Below are positions 42,811 through 51,676 of a stretch of DNA of 64,000 bases, piece by piece (the first letter of the stretch is position 1; each line of letters starts with the position of its first letter). A model generated the notes under the pieces. It did not search any database and was not told the origin of the DNA. It saw only the letters and a program-made list of their open reading frames with translations. Source of the DNA: Stieleria maiorica (GTDB lineage: Bacteria > Planctomycetota > Planctomycetia > Pirellulales > Pirellulaceae); NCBI RefSeq assembly GCF_008035925.1, contig NZ_CP036264.1, positions 9,370,773 to 9,434,772 on the forward strand. Reading direction: 5' to 3'. The position numbers were made by a program, and so were the translations under genes.

Positions 42811-44184
42811 CTATTCGGCCTTTCCGAGTAGCAGCGCGATGCTGTCCATCAGGACGTGTTCGCAGCTTTTGTCGACGCGTGAGGCTCGCTGACTGGTTTC
42901 ATAGCCGCCTTGTCCGTAGGCGATTTCGGTGCCGATGTATCCCGGGCCGTAGTCACCGTAGGCGGCCATCGCGACGTGCAGGTCGTCACGCATCTTTTTC
43001 GCAGCCAATTGGTATTCGACGAACAGTTCGCCCGGCATGTGCAGGACACGTACGTTGCCGACACCCAGACACGCCAGGTCGATCTTGTGACCGGATTGGC
43101 AGCGACCCAGCCACGCCAGATTGGCCGGAGCGGATTGAGCTTCGGGTGACGAGGGGTTTTCCAAAGTCGCTTGCAACTGATCGCGATCCAAATGCGGGGC
43201 CGGCGGCAGGGCGACGGGGGCGACGGACCAGGAAATTAAATCGGCGGTGATCGGAAACCGCTCGGCGGAATCAAAGGCCCGCTTCATGGCGTCGGCAACT
43301 CGGGCGGCCAGCACTAAACGGTTCGCCTTGTTGCCGTCGTTGTACTTGCCGGCGCCGATGTTTCCCCCGGCGCCGTTGAAGTGGATGTGCATCGTTTCGG
43401 GGACGTCTTGGCCGCGGATGATCCGAGCGATCCCGGGAAAGTCGGGGCTGGGGACGCCGGTGCGGTAGTAGCTTTGCGGATGACAGGCGTAGTACGTCAG
43501 CGAAGCGATCGCTTTGGTGCCGTTGTAGAACACCAGGCAACTGAGTTCTGGGTCGATGGTGCCTTCCGGTTCGGCGCGCAGTTCGGGGTCGCCGCATGCG
43601 GTGTATCGTGTCGCTTTGACTTTGCCGTCGGGGCCGAGCAGGCGTCGGTTCGAGGCGACTTTTTCGACGGTTGCGGTGCCGAATCCGGCGTGCGTGATCG
43701 TCTGGGCGTGGGGAACGGCGGCGGTGACGGTTTGGCTGAGCCGCTGGAGGACGTCGCGTTGGAAGGAGCTTTCAAACCCGCCCAGGTCTGTCGCCCCGGC
43801 GTGGTGCAGAATCTGTTCGGCGGTGAAGTCGGAGCGAGGCGCGTCGTGTTGATGCAGGCAATGCACGGCAACGCGATCGGGCGTAGTTTCGGCGGCGGTA
43901 GCCAAGGCATCGCGGAAGGCGTCGTGGGCACCGTTGGCGATCCCGATCCAATCGACCGCGCACAACACGATCGGTTGACCGGCTCCGACGATCACCAAGC
44001 CGCGGCAACGCAGCCCCAGTTCATCGTGACGTCGAACGGGATCGTACGCCATCATCGAACCGACCGGTGGCGTGACATCCAGATCAAAGGTCGCGACTTG
44101 GATCGAACCGGGTTCCGCGGCGAATCCTTCGACGTTTCCGATCGGAAGCCAGCCGAGCAGGAAAACGGCGAGCAAGAGAGTCAT
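42811..44184 (-). CDS. Neutral/alkaline ceramidase-like secreted protein
   Basis: 457 residues from ATG 44184, which gives a good signal peptide (MTLLLAVFLLGWLPIGN). The mature part begins with VATFDLDVTPPVGSMMAYDP, and later VHCLHQHDAPRSDFTAEQIL, YYACHPQSYYRTG and NGAGGNIGAGKYNDG match the neutral/alkaline ceramidase N-terminal superfamily, including zinc-binding histidines. It is shorter than eukaryotic or Pseudomonas ceramidases and lacks the C-terminal domain, so it may act on other amides or lipids. The frame continues to 44310 through a family H repeat that encodes VATLARAWK and HLLAKVATFD; those residues are spurious. It starts 136 bases before the haem protein gene. Confidence 0.82.
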   Translation of the reverse strand: MTLLLAVFLLGWLPIGNVEGFAAEPGSIQVATFDLDVTPPVGSMMAYDPVRRHDELGLRCRGLVIVGAGQPIVLCAVDWIGIANGAHDAFRDALATAAETTPDRVAVHCLHQHDAPRSDFTAEQILHHAGATDLGGFESSFQRDVLQRLSQTVTAAVPHAQTITHAGFGTATVEKVASNRRLLGPDGKVKATRYTACGDPELRAEPEGTIDPELSCLVFYNGTKAIASLTYYACHPQSYYRTGVPSPDFPGIARIIRGQDVPETMHIHFNGAGGNIGAGKYNDGNKANRLVLAARVADAMKRAFDSAERFPITADLISWSVAPVALPPAPHLDRDQLQATLENPSSPEAQSAPANLAWLGRCQSGHKIDLACLGVGNVRVLHMPGELFVEYQLAAKKMRDDLHVAMAAYGDYGPGYIGTEIAYGQGGYETSQRASRVDKSCEHVLMDSIALLLGKAE

Positions 44185-44191
44185 CGACAGG

Positions 44192-44270
44192 TCAAACGTA
44201 GCTACCTTCGCCAGAAGATGGATCCGCAGGGATTTCCACGCTCTGGCGAGCGTAGCTACGTTCGAGTCAC
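44192..44270. repeat. Family H palindromic repeat, copy 2
   Basis: GTCAAACGTAGCTACCTTCG then CCAGAAGATGGATCCGCAGG and TTTCCACGCTCTGGCGAGCG ending TAGCTACG. The ends CGTAGCTAC are inverted copies. It is placed a few bases upstream of the ceramidase-like start codon, so it may affect expression. Copies: 36010-36078 and 49162-49240. Confidence 0.85.
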
Positions 44271-44385
44271 GCTGTTTCGTTTGGTGGGGATGATGATGAT
44301 CGGTTGGCATACAGTCCTCTGGGCGGGAATCCGGTTACAATCGGGCTCCCCATCATAGCCTGTCACTTCACCGGAAACACGTTTG

Positions 44386-45852
44386 ATGCGTCGCCACCGT
44401 TTTGTCGCAGTTTGTTTGATCGCATTGGTCGTCGGTGCGATACCGAATCTCGCGACGGCCCAAGAGAAACCGTCCCGGCAATCGACCGCACCACCCAACG
44501 TGCTGTTCATCGCCATCGATGACCTGAACGATTGGGTCGGCTGTCTCGGCGGGCACCCCAACGCGTTGACGCCCAACATCGACCGATTGGCCGCACGTGG
44601 CGTGTTGTTTTCCAACGCCCATTGCCAGGCGCCGATTTGTGGCCCCAGTCGGGCGAGCCTGTTTACCGGGCTGTTGCCATCGACGTCGGGAATCTACGCC
44701 CAAATCAAAGACAAACTGATTCCGCAGGCAAGTGAAATCACCGGCAAGGTGACGTTAATGCCCGATTATTTCGAACGGCACGGCTACACGACGTTGGCCT
44801 GTGGCAAGTTGTTTCATAACGGCGACGCCGCCAAAGTGTTCGACGACTACGGCGGGCATTCCAGTTTCGGCCCGAAACCGAAACAGCGATTCAAGTACGA
44901 TCCCGCTTGGTTTCCCGAAAAGATCGGCGGCACCCAGACGGATTGGGGCGTGTTTCCCGAGTCGGACGACTTGATGCCGGATTACCACATCGCCGCTTAT
45001 GGAGTGGACCAGCTTTCCAAGTCCCATGACCAGCCGTTTTTCCTGGCGGTCGGATTCATGCGACCGCACGTGCCGTGGTATTGCCCTCAGGAGTGGTTTG
45101 ACAAGCATCCGGTCGATCAAATCCAGTTGCCGCCGTACTTGAAGAACGATCTGGAGGACGTCCCGGAGCTTTCGCGACGGGTCAACGAGTTGCCGGCGAT
45201 GCCGACGACCGAGTGGGCGATCAAAGAGAATGAGTGGAAAAACATCGTGCAGGCGTACTTGGCCTGCACCACTTTCGTCGATGCCCAGGTCGGCAAGGTG
45301 CTCGATGCGTTGGACGGCAGCCGATACGCCGACAACACGATCGTCGTGCTGTGGTCCGACCATGGTTATCACGTCGGCGAAAAGAACCGATTTGCCAAGC
45401 AAGCTCTTTGGGATCGCGCCAATCGCGTGCCGTTGATCGTTGCCGCCGCCGGTCGCGAGGGTGGCAAGGTCTGCAAAAAACCGGTCGGGTTGATCGATTT
45501 GTACCCGACGCTGTTGGACCTGTGTGGTCTGCCGGCCAATCCGATGAACGAAGGGCGTTCGATCGTGCCCCTGGTGGACGACCCGAATCAATCGTGGCCG
45601 GCGCCCACCCTGACCACCTATGGAAAGGGAAATCACGCGATCCAGACCGAACGTTATCGGTTTTATCGCTACGAAGACGGATCGATGGAGTTATACGATC
45701 ATCAGGTCGACGCGAACGAATGGAAGAACCTCGCGTCGGATCCGGCGATGAAAGACGTCATCGACCAGCTGTCGGCCGCATTGCCAAAACACGACGCTTC
45801 GCCGACGAAGTACAACAGTTACCCGACCAACGAGTATTTTCTAGCGAAATAG
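44386..45852 (+). CDS. Secreted sulfatase (iduronate-2-sulfatase-like)
   Basis: 488 residues from ATG 44386 (a TTG directly before is in frame). The signal peptide is MRRHRFVAVCLIALVVGAIP with cleavage near ATAQE. The metal site is NVLFIAIDDLNDWVGCLGGH. The formylglycine site is C85 in QAPICGPSRASLFTG. VVLWSDHGYHVGEKNRFAKQ and TYGKGNHAIQTERYRFYRYE are typical of the group. It is divergent from the ceramidase-like gene. The three sulfatases in this window differ clearly in sequence, so they may attack different linkages. Confidence 0.94.
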   Translation: MRRHRFVAVCLIALVVGAIPNLATAQEKPSRQSTAPPNVLFIAIDDLNDWVGCLGGHPNALTPNIDRLAARGVLFSNAHCQAPICGPSRASLFTGLLPSTSGIYAQIKDKLIPQASEITGKVTLMPDYFERHGYTTLACGKLFHNGDAAKVFDDYGGHSSFGPKPKQRFKYDPAWFPEKIGGTQTDWGVFPESDDLMPDYHIAAYGVDQLSKSHDQPFFLAVGFMRPHVPWYCPQEWFDKHPVDQIQLPPYLKNDLEDVPELSRRVNELPAMPTTEWAIKENEWKNIVQAYLACTTFVDAQVGKVLDALDGSRYADNTIVVLWSDHGYHVGEKNRFAKQALWDRANRVPLIVAAAGREGGKVCKKPVGLIDLYPTLLDLCGLPANPMNEGRSIVPLVDDPNQSWPAPTLTTYGKGNHAIQTERYRFYRYEDGSMELYDHQVDANEWKNLASDPAMKDVIDQLSAALPKHDASPTKYNSYPTNEYFLAK

Positions 45853-45898
45853 TTTCCCGGCGGCGCTCAACTAAAATATGCGGACGGCACCGGCATGC

Positions 45899-46007
45899 GA
45901 GTTGGTGTGAAGGCTTTGGCCGCCCCGGGGTCGCTGCGATCGCAGCGAGGGGGAATCGCCTAAAGGCTAAACACCAACGGGTCGCGTAAAGGCTGAACAC
46001 CAACGAT
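45899..46007. repeat. Family C repeat, inverted and duplicated
   Basis: GTTGGTGTGAAGGCTTTGG starts at 45900; the inverted word (TAAAGGCTAAACACCAACG) occurs at about 45961-45979 and again, changed, at about 45987-46005. GCTGCGATCGCAGC at 45932-45945 forms a perfect palindrome. It separates a sulfatase and a peroxiredoxin gene. Copies of the word occur at 28794 and 35630. Confidence 0.75.
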
Positions 46008-46083
46008 TGCTGAATCCTTTACAATGGCGTGTCCTGCCTGTTGTCCCACCTCAATCTAAAAAAAGCAAAAGGGTCTCACTGAG

Positions 46084-46647
46084 ATGCGTTCCTTCATGAT
46101 TCTGTCCTGTCTGTTGCTTTCGTTCGTTGCCTCCGACGCGATGGCGGTTGATGTCGGCGACAAGGCGCCGTCGTTTGAAGCGGTCGACGAAACCGACGCG
46201 ACGTGGAAGTCGGCCGATCACGTCGGTAAGAAAATCTTGGTCGTTTACTTCTATCCCGCTGACATGACCGGCGGCTGCACGGCACAGGCTTGCGGGTATC
46301 GCGACAAGATGGAATCATTCACCGCCGATGGGGTCGAGGTTGTCGGGGTCAGCGGCGATTCGGCCAAGAACCATCGCATCTTCAAGAAAGCACACCAGTT
46401 GAACTTTACCTTGTTGGCCGACACTGACGGCAAGGTCGCCAAAGCGTTCGGCGTCCCCGTCGCGCTGGGTGAGAAGACGGTGATCAAGGAGATTGAAGGA
46501 ATCGAAACGGAATTGTTGCGCACGGCCACGGCAAAACGCTGGACCTTTGTGATCGGTTTGGACGGCAAAATCGCCTACAAGGATTCGGCGGTCAATGCGA
46601 AACAAGATCCGACGAAGATCGCAGACGTGGTCAAATCGCTGAAGTGA
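46084..46647 (+). CDS. Secreted peroxiredoxin, Bcp/PrxQ-like
   Basis: 187 residues. A signal peptide (MRSFMILSCLLLSFVASDA, cleavage after AMA) precedes a thioredoxin-fold peroxiredoxin. The peroxidatic cysteine is in YPADMTGGCTAQACGYRD, with a second cysteine five residues later as in Bcp/PrxQ. The usual proline before the Gly-Cys is replaced by glycine. VVGVSGDSAKNHRIFKKAHQ and RWTFVIGLDGKIAYK complete the fold. Most Bcp proteins are cytoplasmic; export suggests defence of the periplasm against peroxide. Its end overlaps the convergent photolyase fusion by 17 bases. Confidence 0.93.
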   Translation: MRSFMILSCLLLSFVASDAMAVDVGDKAPSFEAVDETDATWKSADHVGKKILVVYFYPADMTGGCTAQACGYRDKMESFTADGVEVVGVSGDSAKNHRIFKKAHQLNFTLLADTDGKVAKAFGVPVALGEKTVIKEIEGIETELLRTATAKRWTFVIGLDGKIAYKDSAVNAKQDPTKIADVVKSLK

Positions 46648-49081
46648 TTGGGGTGCGGTCGATCGTGTAACGGCGCAGCAGCGTTCCCGCCAGGGCGATG
46701 CCGCTCAGGTAAGCCGCCTCGACGCGCGAACCGCCGCACCAGTCACCGCAGGCCCCGATCCCCGTGGTGGGATCAAACAGACATTCTTGGCTGAGCGGTC
46801 GGGCGGGCACGGCGTATCGCCAGCGGTGCGCGGTTGCCACTTCAGGCCGTGTGATCGTTGTGCCCAGCAACGACGCCAGCGCCGACTGCAAGGCCGCAGC
46901 CACGTCGGCGGGATCGTCTTCGACGTGTGCCTGCGACCAATCGGCGGACGCGTGAACGACCCAGGTGTTGGGCGTGGTCCGTCCCGGTTTCTGATCGTTG
47001 CGGGCAATCCACGCGATCGGGCTGTTGTCGACAAACGCACCGTCAAAGGCGGCCGTCGGCAGAGACGGGTCGGCAAGCATCAGTGCCCAGCAGGGACGCA
47101 TCGTGACCGAGCGTACATCGTGAGCCAATTCGGTGTGGCCGTCGATCAAGCCAAGTGTTTGCGGCGGCGGACAATTGCACAGCACCACATCGAAGGGACC
47201 GTGCACTTCTCGGTCGCCGTTTTCGATCAGCCATTGTCCCGATCGCTTGATCAGGCGAGTGATCGGATTCCCGAGATGGACTGTGAGATCGTTTGCCAGG
47301 TGTTTGGCGACGGCGTTCATCCCCGGAATGCCGATGTAGCGGGGCATGTCGTTCTTTTCGCCGAGCAGTTTGCCGCGATTGCTCAGGTGAACGATTCGTC
47401 CCATCCAGGGTTCGACCAAGCCGTCGTGGATCCAACTGCTGACCAGTCTGCAAAACCGCGCGTCTCGGGCGGTGAAGTACTGGGCTCCGTGGTCAAATCG
47501 CAACTCGCCGGCACCGTTGGGAGACGTCGCGCGTCGCGTGGCCGTTCGTCCGCCTACGCCGCGTGATTTGTCGAACACCACCACGTCGATGCCGTGATCG
47601 GTCAGCGTCCGAGCGGCCGCCAATCCCCCGATGCCGGCGCCGATCATCGCCACGCGGGGCAGCGAGGCGGCGATCGGGCGATCGACATGCCGGCGGTAGG
47701 CGTCCAGATCTATCCGCTGCGCATGCTCGTCGCTGCAGCGCGGGCGGATCTTGCCGATCACCGGCTGCTCGGGTGTGAACGGACGATCGAATTGGCCATA
47801 GCACCACAGCACGCCGCCGTAGGACGCGGGGTTGCGACCGTCGAGTGCGTAGCGGTGGTTCAAATCCAACGTCAGCTGTAACGCGCGATGGGGAGATTCC
47901 AGCCAGGGCAGCATCGCTTTACCCCACGTCATCCGGACGTTGTTGTGCAGCTCGCCATGTTTCAGCAAGCTGCGTTGGGCGGCATCCCAGAGCGGGCGTC
48001 CCGTGTTGGCCCGCGCCAGGGTTTCCCAACTGCAATCCGCTTCCCGCGGGTCGTCCCCGTGCCGGCGCAGCGACTCCTGGGCCCAATCGGGCAGCGCGTC
48101 CAGACTGTCAACGATGTCGCGGTTGTGAAAGCAGTAGTGGAACGCCAACTCGCGCCACGTCAGCAATTCGTCAAGAAACTTTTTCGCGTTTCGCTGTGAC
48201 GCTTCACGTGCGATCCGAAGCGGGCTGACCATCCCGTAGTGCAGGTACGCGCTCATGCGGCTGGCGCTCCCATCGGCCAGCGGATCGTTTCGAGCTTGTT
48301 TGTAGTGTTCCAGGCCATTTTCTTTGAAGTGATTCCAGCGTGCGTAACCGGCGCGGGATCCACCGGGCGTGTCCGTGACCGGGGCGACCGAGTGATCGAT
48401 GCGACACTGTCCGATCAATGATGCCAGATCGACGTCTTGCAAGCAGATCGGTTCCAATCCCAGCGAAGCGGTCAGGTCATCGACGTCACACATTGGCACG
48501 TCAACGAACTGCTCGGGATACGGCAGGTTCAATCGCGCGTCGTACAGCGGTTTGGCGTGGCGGCGAAACTCGGCGGCCGAGGTACAGGTTTGACCGAGCA
48601 ACGTGACCGGAGCGACGCAGGAGCAGTCGACGGTCGCCACCGGGGTGCGGCAGGTCGTGACCAATCGATCCAGCCATCCGACCAGCGGCTGCACCGGCAT
48701 CTCTTCGGTGACCAGGCAGGCCGCCGCACGCGTCAGGTTACGCAGGTACGGGCCGCGTCGGCCCTGACGTTGCAAATGAAACGCCGCCACGATGCCGCGG
48801 TCGGACAATTCGCGTTGCACGTCGCGATGCCCCTGGAGCATGAAGGCGTGCAGTCGGTCGGAGGCGTACGGGTAATCTTCACTAAGCCCGTGGTAGACCA
48901 GCAGCGGCAGACCATTTTGACGGGCCAGGCAAAGCGCGGCGTCCAATGCAGGGTTTTCGTGCGCACGCAATGCATTGTGCATCCAGTACAACACGAATTG
49001 ACCGGGCTCGTACGCCCCCCGGTCGGGCGACGCGAGCCAACGAAGACGCTCGGCGATGTGTTGGGGCAGCGCGATGTCCAA
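46631..49081 (-). CDS. Class II CPD photolyase fused to a renalase-like FAD oxidoreductase
   Basis: 816 residues. Residues 1-465 are a class II cyclobutane-dimer photolyase: FVLYWMHNALRAHENPALDA, LHYGMVSPLRIAREA, KKFLDELLTWRELAFHYCFH, RPLWDAAQRSLLKHGELHNN, LNHRYALDGRNPASYGGVLW and FGK-like VIGKIRPRC. Residues 475-816 form a second flavoprotein: VAMIGAGIGGLAAARTLTDH, VVVFDKSRGVGGRTATRR, FDHGAQYFTARD and a C-terminal GIGACGDWCGGSRVEAAYLS, of the renalase-like amine oxidase group. The start appears to be TTG 49081. Photolyase would repair UV dimers with FAD; the partner might supply reduced flavin or act independently (inferred). hpnE lies upstream. Confidence 0.93.
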   Translation of the reverse strand: MDIALPQHIAERLRWLASPDRGAYEPGQFVLYWMHNALRAHENPALDAALCLARQNGLPLLVYHGLSEDYPYASDRLHAFMLQGHRDVQRELSDRGIVAAFHLQRQGRRGPYLRNLTRAAACLVTEEMPVQPLVGWLDRLVTTCRTPVATVDCSCVAPVTLLGQTCTSAAEFRRHAKPLYDARLNLPYPEQFVDVPMCDVDDLTASLGLEPICLQDVDLASLIGQCRIDHSVAPVTDTPGGSRAGYARWNHFKENGLEHYKQARNDPLADGSASRMSAYLHYGMVSPLRIAREASQRNAKKFLDELLTWRELAFHYCFHNRDIVDSLDALPDWAQESLRRHGDDPREADCSWETLARANTGRPLWDAAQRSLLKHGELHNNVRMTWGKAMLPWLESPHRALQLTLDLNHRYALDGRNPASYGGVLWCYGQFDRPFTPEQPVIGKIRPRCSDEHAQRIDLDAYRRHVDRPIAASLPRVAMIGAGIGGLAAARTLTDHGIDVVVFDKSRGVGGRTATRRATSPNGAGELRFDHGAQYFTARDARFCRLVSSWIHDGLVEPWMGRIVHLSNRGKLLGEKNDMPRYIGIPGMNAVAKHLANDLTVHLGNPITRLIKRSGQWLIENGDREVHGPFDVVLCNCPPPQTLGLIDGHTELAHDVRSVTMRPCWALMLADPSLPTAAFDGAFVDNSPIAWIARNDQKPGRTTPNTWVVHASADWSQAHVEDDPADVAAALQSALASLLGTTITRPEVATAHRWRYAVPARPLSQECLFDPTTGIGACGDWCGGSRVEAAYLSGIALAGTLLRRYTIDRTPITSAI

Positions 49082-49161
49082 GCGTTCTGGTCTCCATTGG
49101 TGAACTGGGCTTTTCCGCGTGCATCGTACGCGAAAGTCAAACGTTCAGCAGGGCTGGCAAT

Positions 49162-49240
49162 CGTAGCTGCCTTCGCCAGAAGGCGGTTGTGCAAGGTTTC
49201 ACGCTGTGAATTTCCACGCTCTGGCGAGCGTAGCTACGTC
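49162..49240. repeat. Family H palindromic repeat, copy 3
   Basis: CGTAGCTGCCTTCGCCAGAA begins the copy and TTTCCACGCTCTGGCGAGCG then TAGCTACG ends it. It lies between hpnE and the photolyase fusion, overlapping the last codons of hpnE (stop at 49234). Confidence 0.8.
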
Positions 49241-50697
49241 AACGCATCGCCGTCTCGTTGATCGGACCGGATCAACAGGCGGGCGAGCCGTCCGGGGGGC
49301 AGGCCGGCGGTGAGGAAGCGGTCGGGGGCCAGCGACGGTGGAGCAGCGTCGCGTTGCAGATGGTTCACCGCCGCTGCGGCTGCCAGACGGCCGCTGATCA
49401 CGGCGCCTTCCATCGTGGCCGGCCAGTCGGTTTGTGTCCAATCCCCTGCCAACGACAGCCAGGGAACCGCAGTGGCGGCCGCCGGTCGGATCGCATCGAC
49501 TTCGGGGCGAAGTGAAAACACGCTGTTGGGATCGGTGACCAGCCGGTGACGCAAGAGCGTCGCATCGCGGGCGGCCGGAAACGCGTGGCGAAGTTCGCCC
49601 AGGACGGTGTCGACAAGCGTTTGCTTGGATTCCGAGACTTCTGCCTGGGACGCACTGATCACGACTTGATAGTAGTGCTGTTTTTCCTGCGAACCGAACG
49701 GCGCGCGGAACAGCCATTGGGCGACCGTGCCGACCATCACTGCATGGTCCAGCGGGGTAATCGGCGAATCGAACCAGAGGTGCAGCCCCGTGATCGGCGA
49801 AGACGGAATAGCTGAAATCGCAGGCAGGTCTGGCAACGCGTCGTGCTGGCCGTCGGGCCACTGATCAAACAGTTCGGCGATCCGATGCCAGGGGACGGCG
49901 CAGATCACAGCGTCGGCCTCCAGTGGCTGCGTCGACGTGATCACTCGTGCCTCGGGCGTGATCTGCCGCACCATTTCTCCGGTCCGAATCTCCACGCCGC
50001 GCCGCGTCAGTTCGCCCGCCAGCTGTCGCCCAAACAGGTCGGCCAGCGGGACGATCGGAACCAGCACGTCGCTGGCGCCGCGAGCGGCGGCGAATCCGTC
50101 GATCAACACCTTGCGGGCGGCGGCCATCGAAACGCGGCCGGTGTGTTCACCCAAGGCGCTGACCAGAATGACGTCCCAAAAATCTCGCACGGTGTCATCG
50201 CTCTGCTGTGCGTCCGTGAGCCAACGGCGGGCTCGGCTTGCGCGCAATGCCTCCGGCGGCGTCCGCATCAGTTTCCACAGCCCGGATCGGAGCTCACGTT
50301 TTTGCCGCGGCGAAAGATAACGTTGCGCATGAACCGTCCGCAGCAGGTGCAGCGGCGGCGGCAGCCAGCGGCTCGGGGCGAACCGGCTGGGCGGATGATC
50401 GGGATGCAAGAACGTGAGCGATCGATCGCGTCGCAGATGTTGGTCCAAACCACACGCGTGCAGCATGTCGATCAAGTTGGTGCAACATCCCATCGCCGCG
50501 TGTTGGCAATAATCGACTTCGCTGCCGGACTGGGGATCGACGTACGAACCGGCTCGGCCGCCGGGCAGTCGCTTGGATTCCAGCAGCGTCAGCCGCAGCT
50601 CGGGGTGGACGCGAGAGAGTGTTTCGGCGGCCGACATGCCGGCCAATCCGGCGCCGACGATCACGACGTGTCCCGGCGCGGTCACAGGCCTAGTCAC
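49234..50697 (-). CDS. hpnE: Hydroxysqualene dehydroxylase HpnE
   Basis: 487 residues. FAD-binding N-terminus HVVIVGAGLAGMSAAETLSR followed by LLESKRLPGGRAGSY, then VDYCQHAAMGCCTNLIDML, characteristic of the squalene-associated FAD-dependent desaturase group. The C-terminal SLAGDWTQTDWPATMEGAVI closes the flavin site. It reduces hydroxysqualene to squalene as the last step of the HpnCDE route. The start overlaps the stop of hpnD by 4 bases, so the three genes are one operon. Squalene feeds hopanoid or sterol synthesis. Confidence 0.95.
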   Translation of the reverse strand: MTRPVTAPGHVVIVGAGLAGMSAAETLSRVHPELRLTLLESKRLPGGRAGSYVDPQSGSEVDYCQHAAMGCCTNLIDMLHACGLDQHLRRDRSLTFLHPDHPPSRFAPSRWLPPPLHLLRTVHAQRYLSPRQKRELRSGLWKLMRTPPEALRASRARRWLTDAQQSDDTVRDFWDVILVSALGEHTGRVSMAAARKVLIDGFAAARGASDVLVPIVPLADLFGRQLAGELTRRGVEIRTGEMVRQITPEARVITSTQPLEADAVICAVPWHRIAELFDQWPDGQHDALPDLPAISAIPSSPITGLHLWFDSPITPLDHAVMVGTVAQWLFRAPFGSQEKQHYYQVVISASQAEVSESKQTLVDTVLGELRHAFPAARDATLLRHRLVTDPNSVFSLRPEVDAIRPAAATAVPWLSLAGDWTQTDWPATMEGAVISGRLAAAAAVNHLQRDAAPPSLAPDRFLTAGLPPGRLARLLIRSDQRDGDALT

Positions 50698-51674
50698 GTC
50701 CCGACCTCGGTGACTTCGGTCGGCGGGACGGGCAGCCGATGGAAGATCGGTTTGACGAAGTGTTGGGAAACGATCCCGATTTTTTCACCCGGGCTCAATT
50801 GAACCCGTCGTGAGGCGACCGCGCGAGGATTTTCCGCGATGCGATCGAGCAGCCGGCGGTAGGTTCGCCACATCATGGAAAACATCGGGCGTCCGTCGCG
50901 GTCGAGGGAATCCCAGACGTTCCAACCGCTGACGTAAAGCGTCTTGGCACGGCGGATTTCGTCTTCGATCAAGCAGACCAGTCGGTCGTCCGGTCGCGGT
51001 TGCAGCAAGTCGTCTTCACACAAACCGTGTTGGGCAAAGTGCTGTCGCGGCAAATAGATCCGACCCCGCCCGGCGTCTTCGGAGATGTCACGAAGGATGT
51101 TGGTCAATTGGAACGCCAGCCCGCAATCGATGGCCGCGCGCATCGGCAACGGCCCCTTGAATCCCCAGATGTGCAAGCAAGCCAATCCGACGGCCGAAGC
51201 GACCAGGTAGCAGTAATGTTCCAGTTGCTCGTAGGTGTCGAAACGCGTCTTTTGTTGGTCGGCCAGGACCCCGTCGACGATTTCCAAAAGGTAGCGTGTG
51301 GGGATTTGAAAACGTCGCGTACAGTCGCGCAAGGCCGGCATGATTTCTTGGGCGCGACGGATCAGATCGATCGGCCAATCCGCGGTGTCGTCGGCCAGCC
51401 CCGGGGAGAGCTGCACTCGGTCGATCGGCGCGTCACTGATCAGGTTCAGCGCCGTGGTTTGTCGCCACCAGTCCAGCCAACGGGTCCGCAGGGCTGCCGG
51501 TTCGTTGCAGTCGCCGATGTCATCGGTGATCCGCGCAAAGGCGTACAACGCGTACATCGCCCGCCGTTTCTCACGCGGCAACAGCCAGAACGAACGATAG
51601 AAGTTGCTGCCGCTTCGGCGAGCAATCCGCCGGACCCGTCGGTAGCTGTCGTTCGTGAGCGAGGAAGATGGCAT
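50694..51674 (-). CDS. hpnD: Presqualene diphosphate synthase HpnD
   Basis: 326 residues of the squalene/phytoene synthase family. The N-terminal SGSNFYRSFWLLPREKRRAM is family-typical. The two aspartate-rich motifs are YAFARITDDIGD and NILRDISEDAGRGRIYLP, which bind the diphosphates of two farnesyl units through Mg2+. In the HpnCDE route it condenses farnesyl diphosphate to presqualene diphosphate. Two bases separate it from hpnC. HpnC and HpnD are paralogous; placement in the operon and similarity to the longer HpnD type decide the name. Confidence 0.93.
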   Translation of the reverse strand: MPSSSLTNDSYRRVRRIARRSGSNFYRSFWLLPREKRRAMYALYAFARITDDIGDCNEPAALRTRWLDWWRQTTALNLISDAPIDRVQLSPGLADDTADWPIDLIRRAQEIMPALRDCTRRFQIPTRYLLEIVDGVLADQQKTRFDTYEQLEHYCYLVASAVGLACLHIWGFKGPLPMRAAIDCGLAFQLTNILRDISEDAGRGRIYLPRQHFAQHGLCEDDLLQPRPDDRLVCLIEDEIRRAKTLYVSGWNVWDSLDRDGRPMFSMMWRTYRRLLDRIAENPRAVASRRVQLSPGEKIGIVSQHFVKPIFHRLPVPPTEVTEVGT

Positions 51675-51676
51675 GG

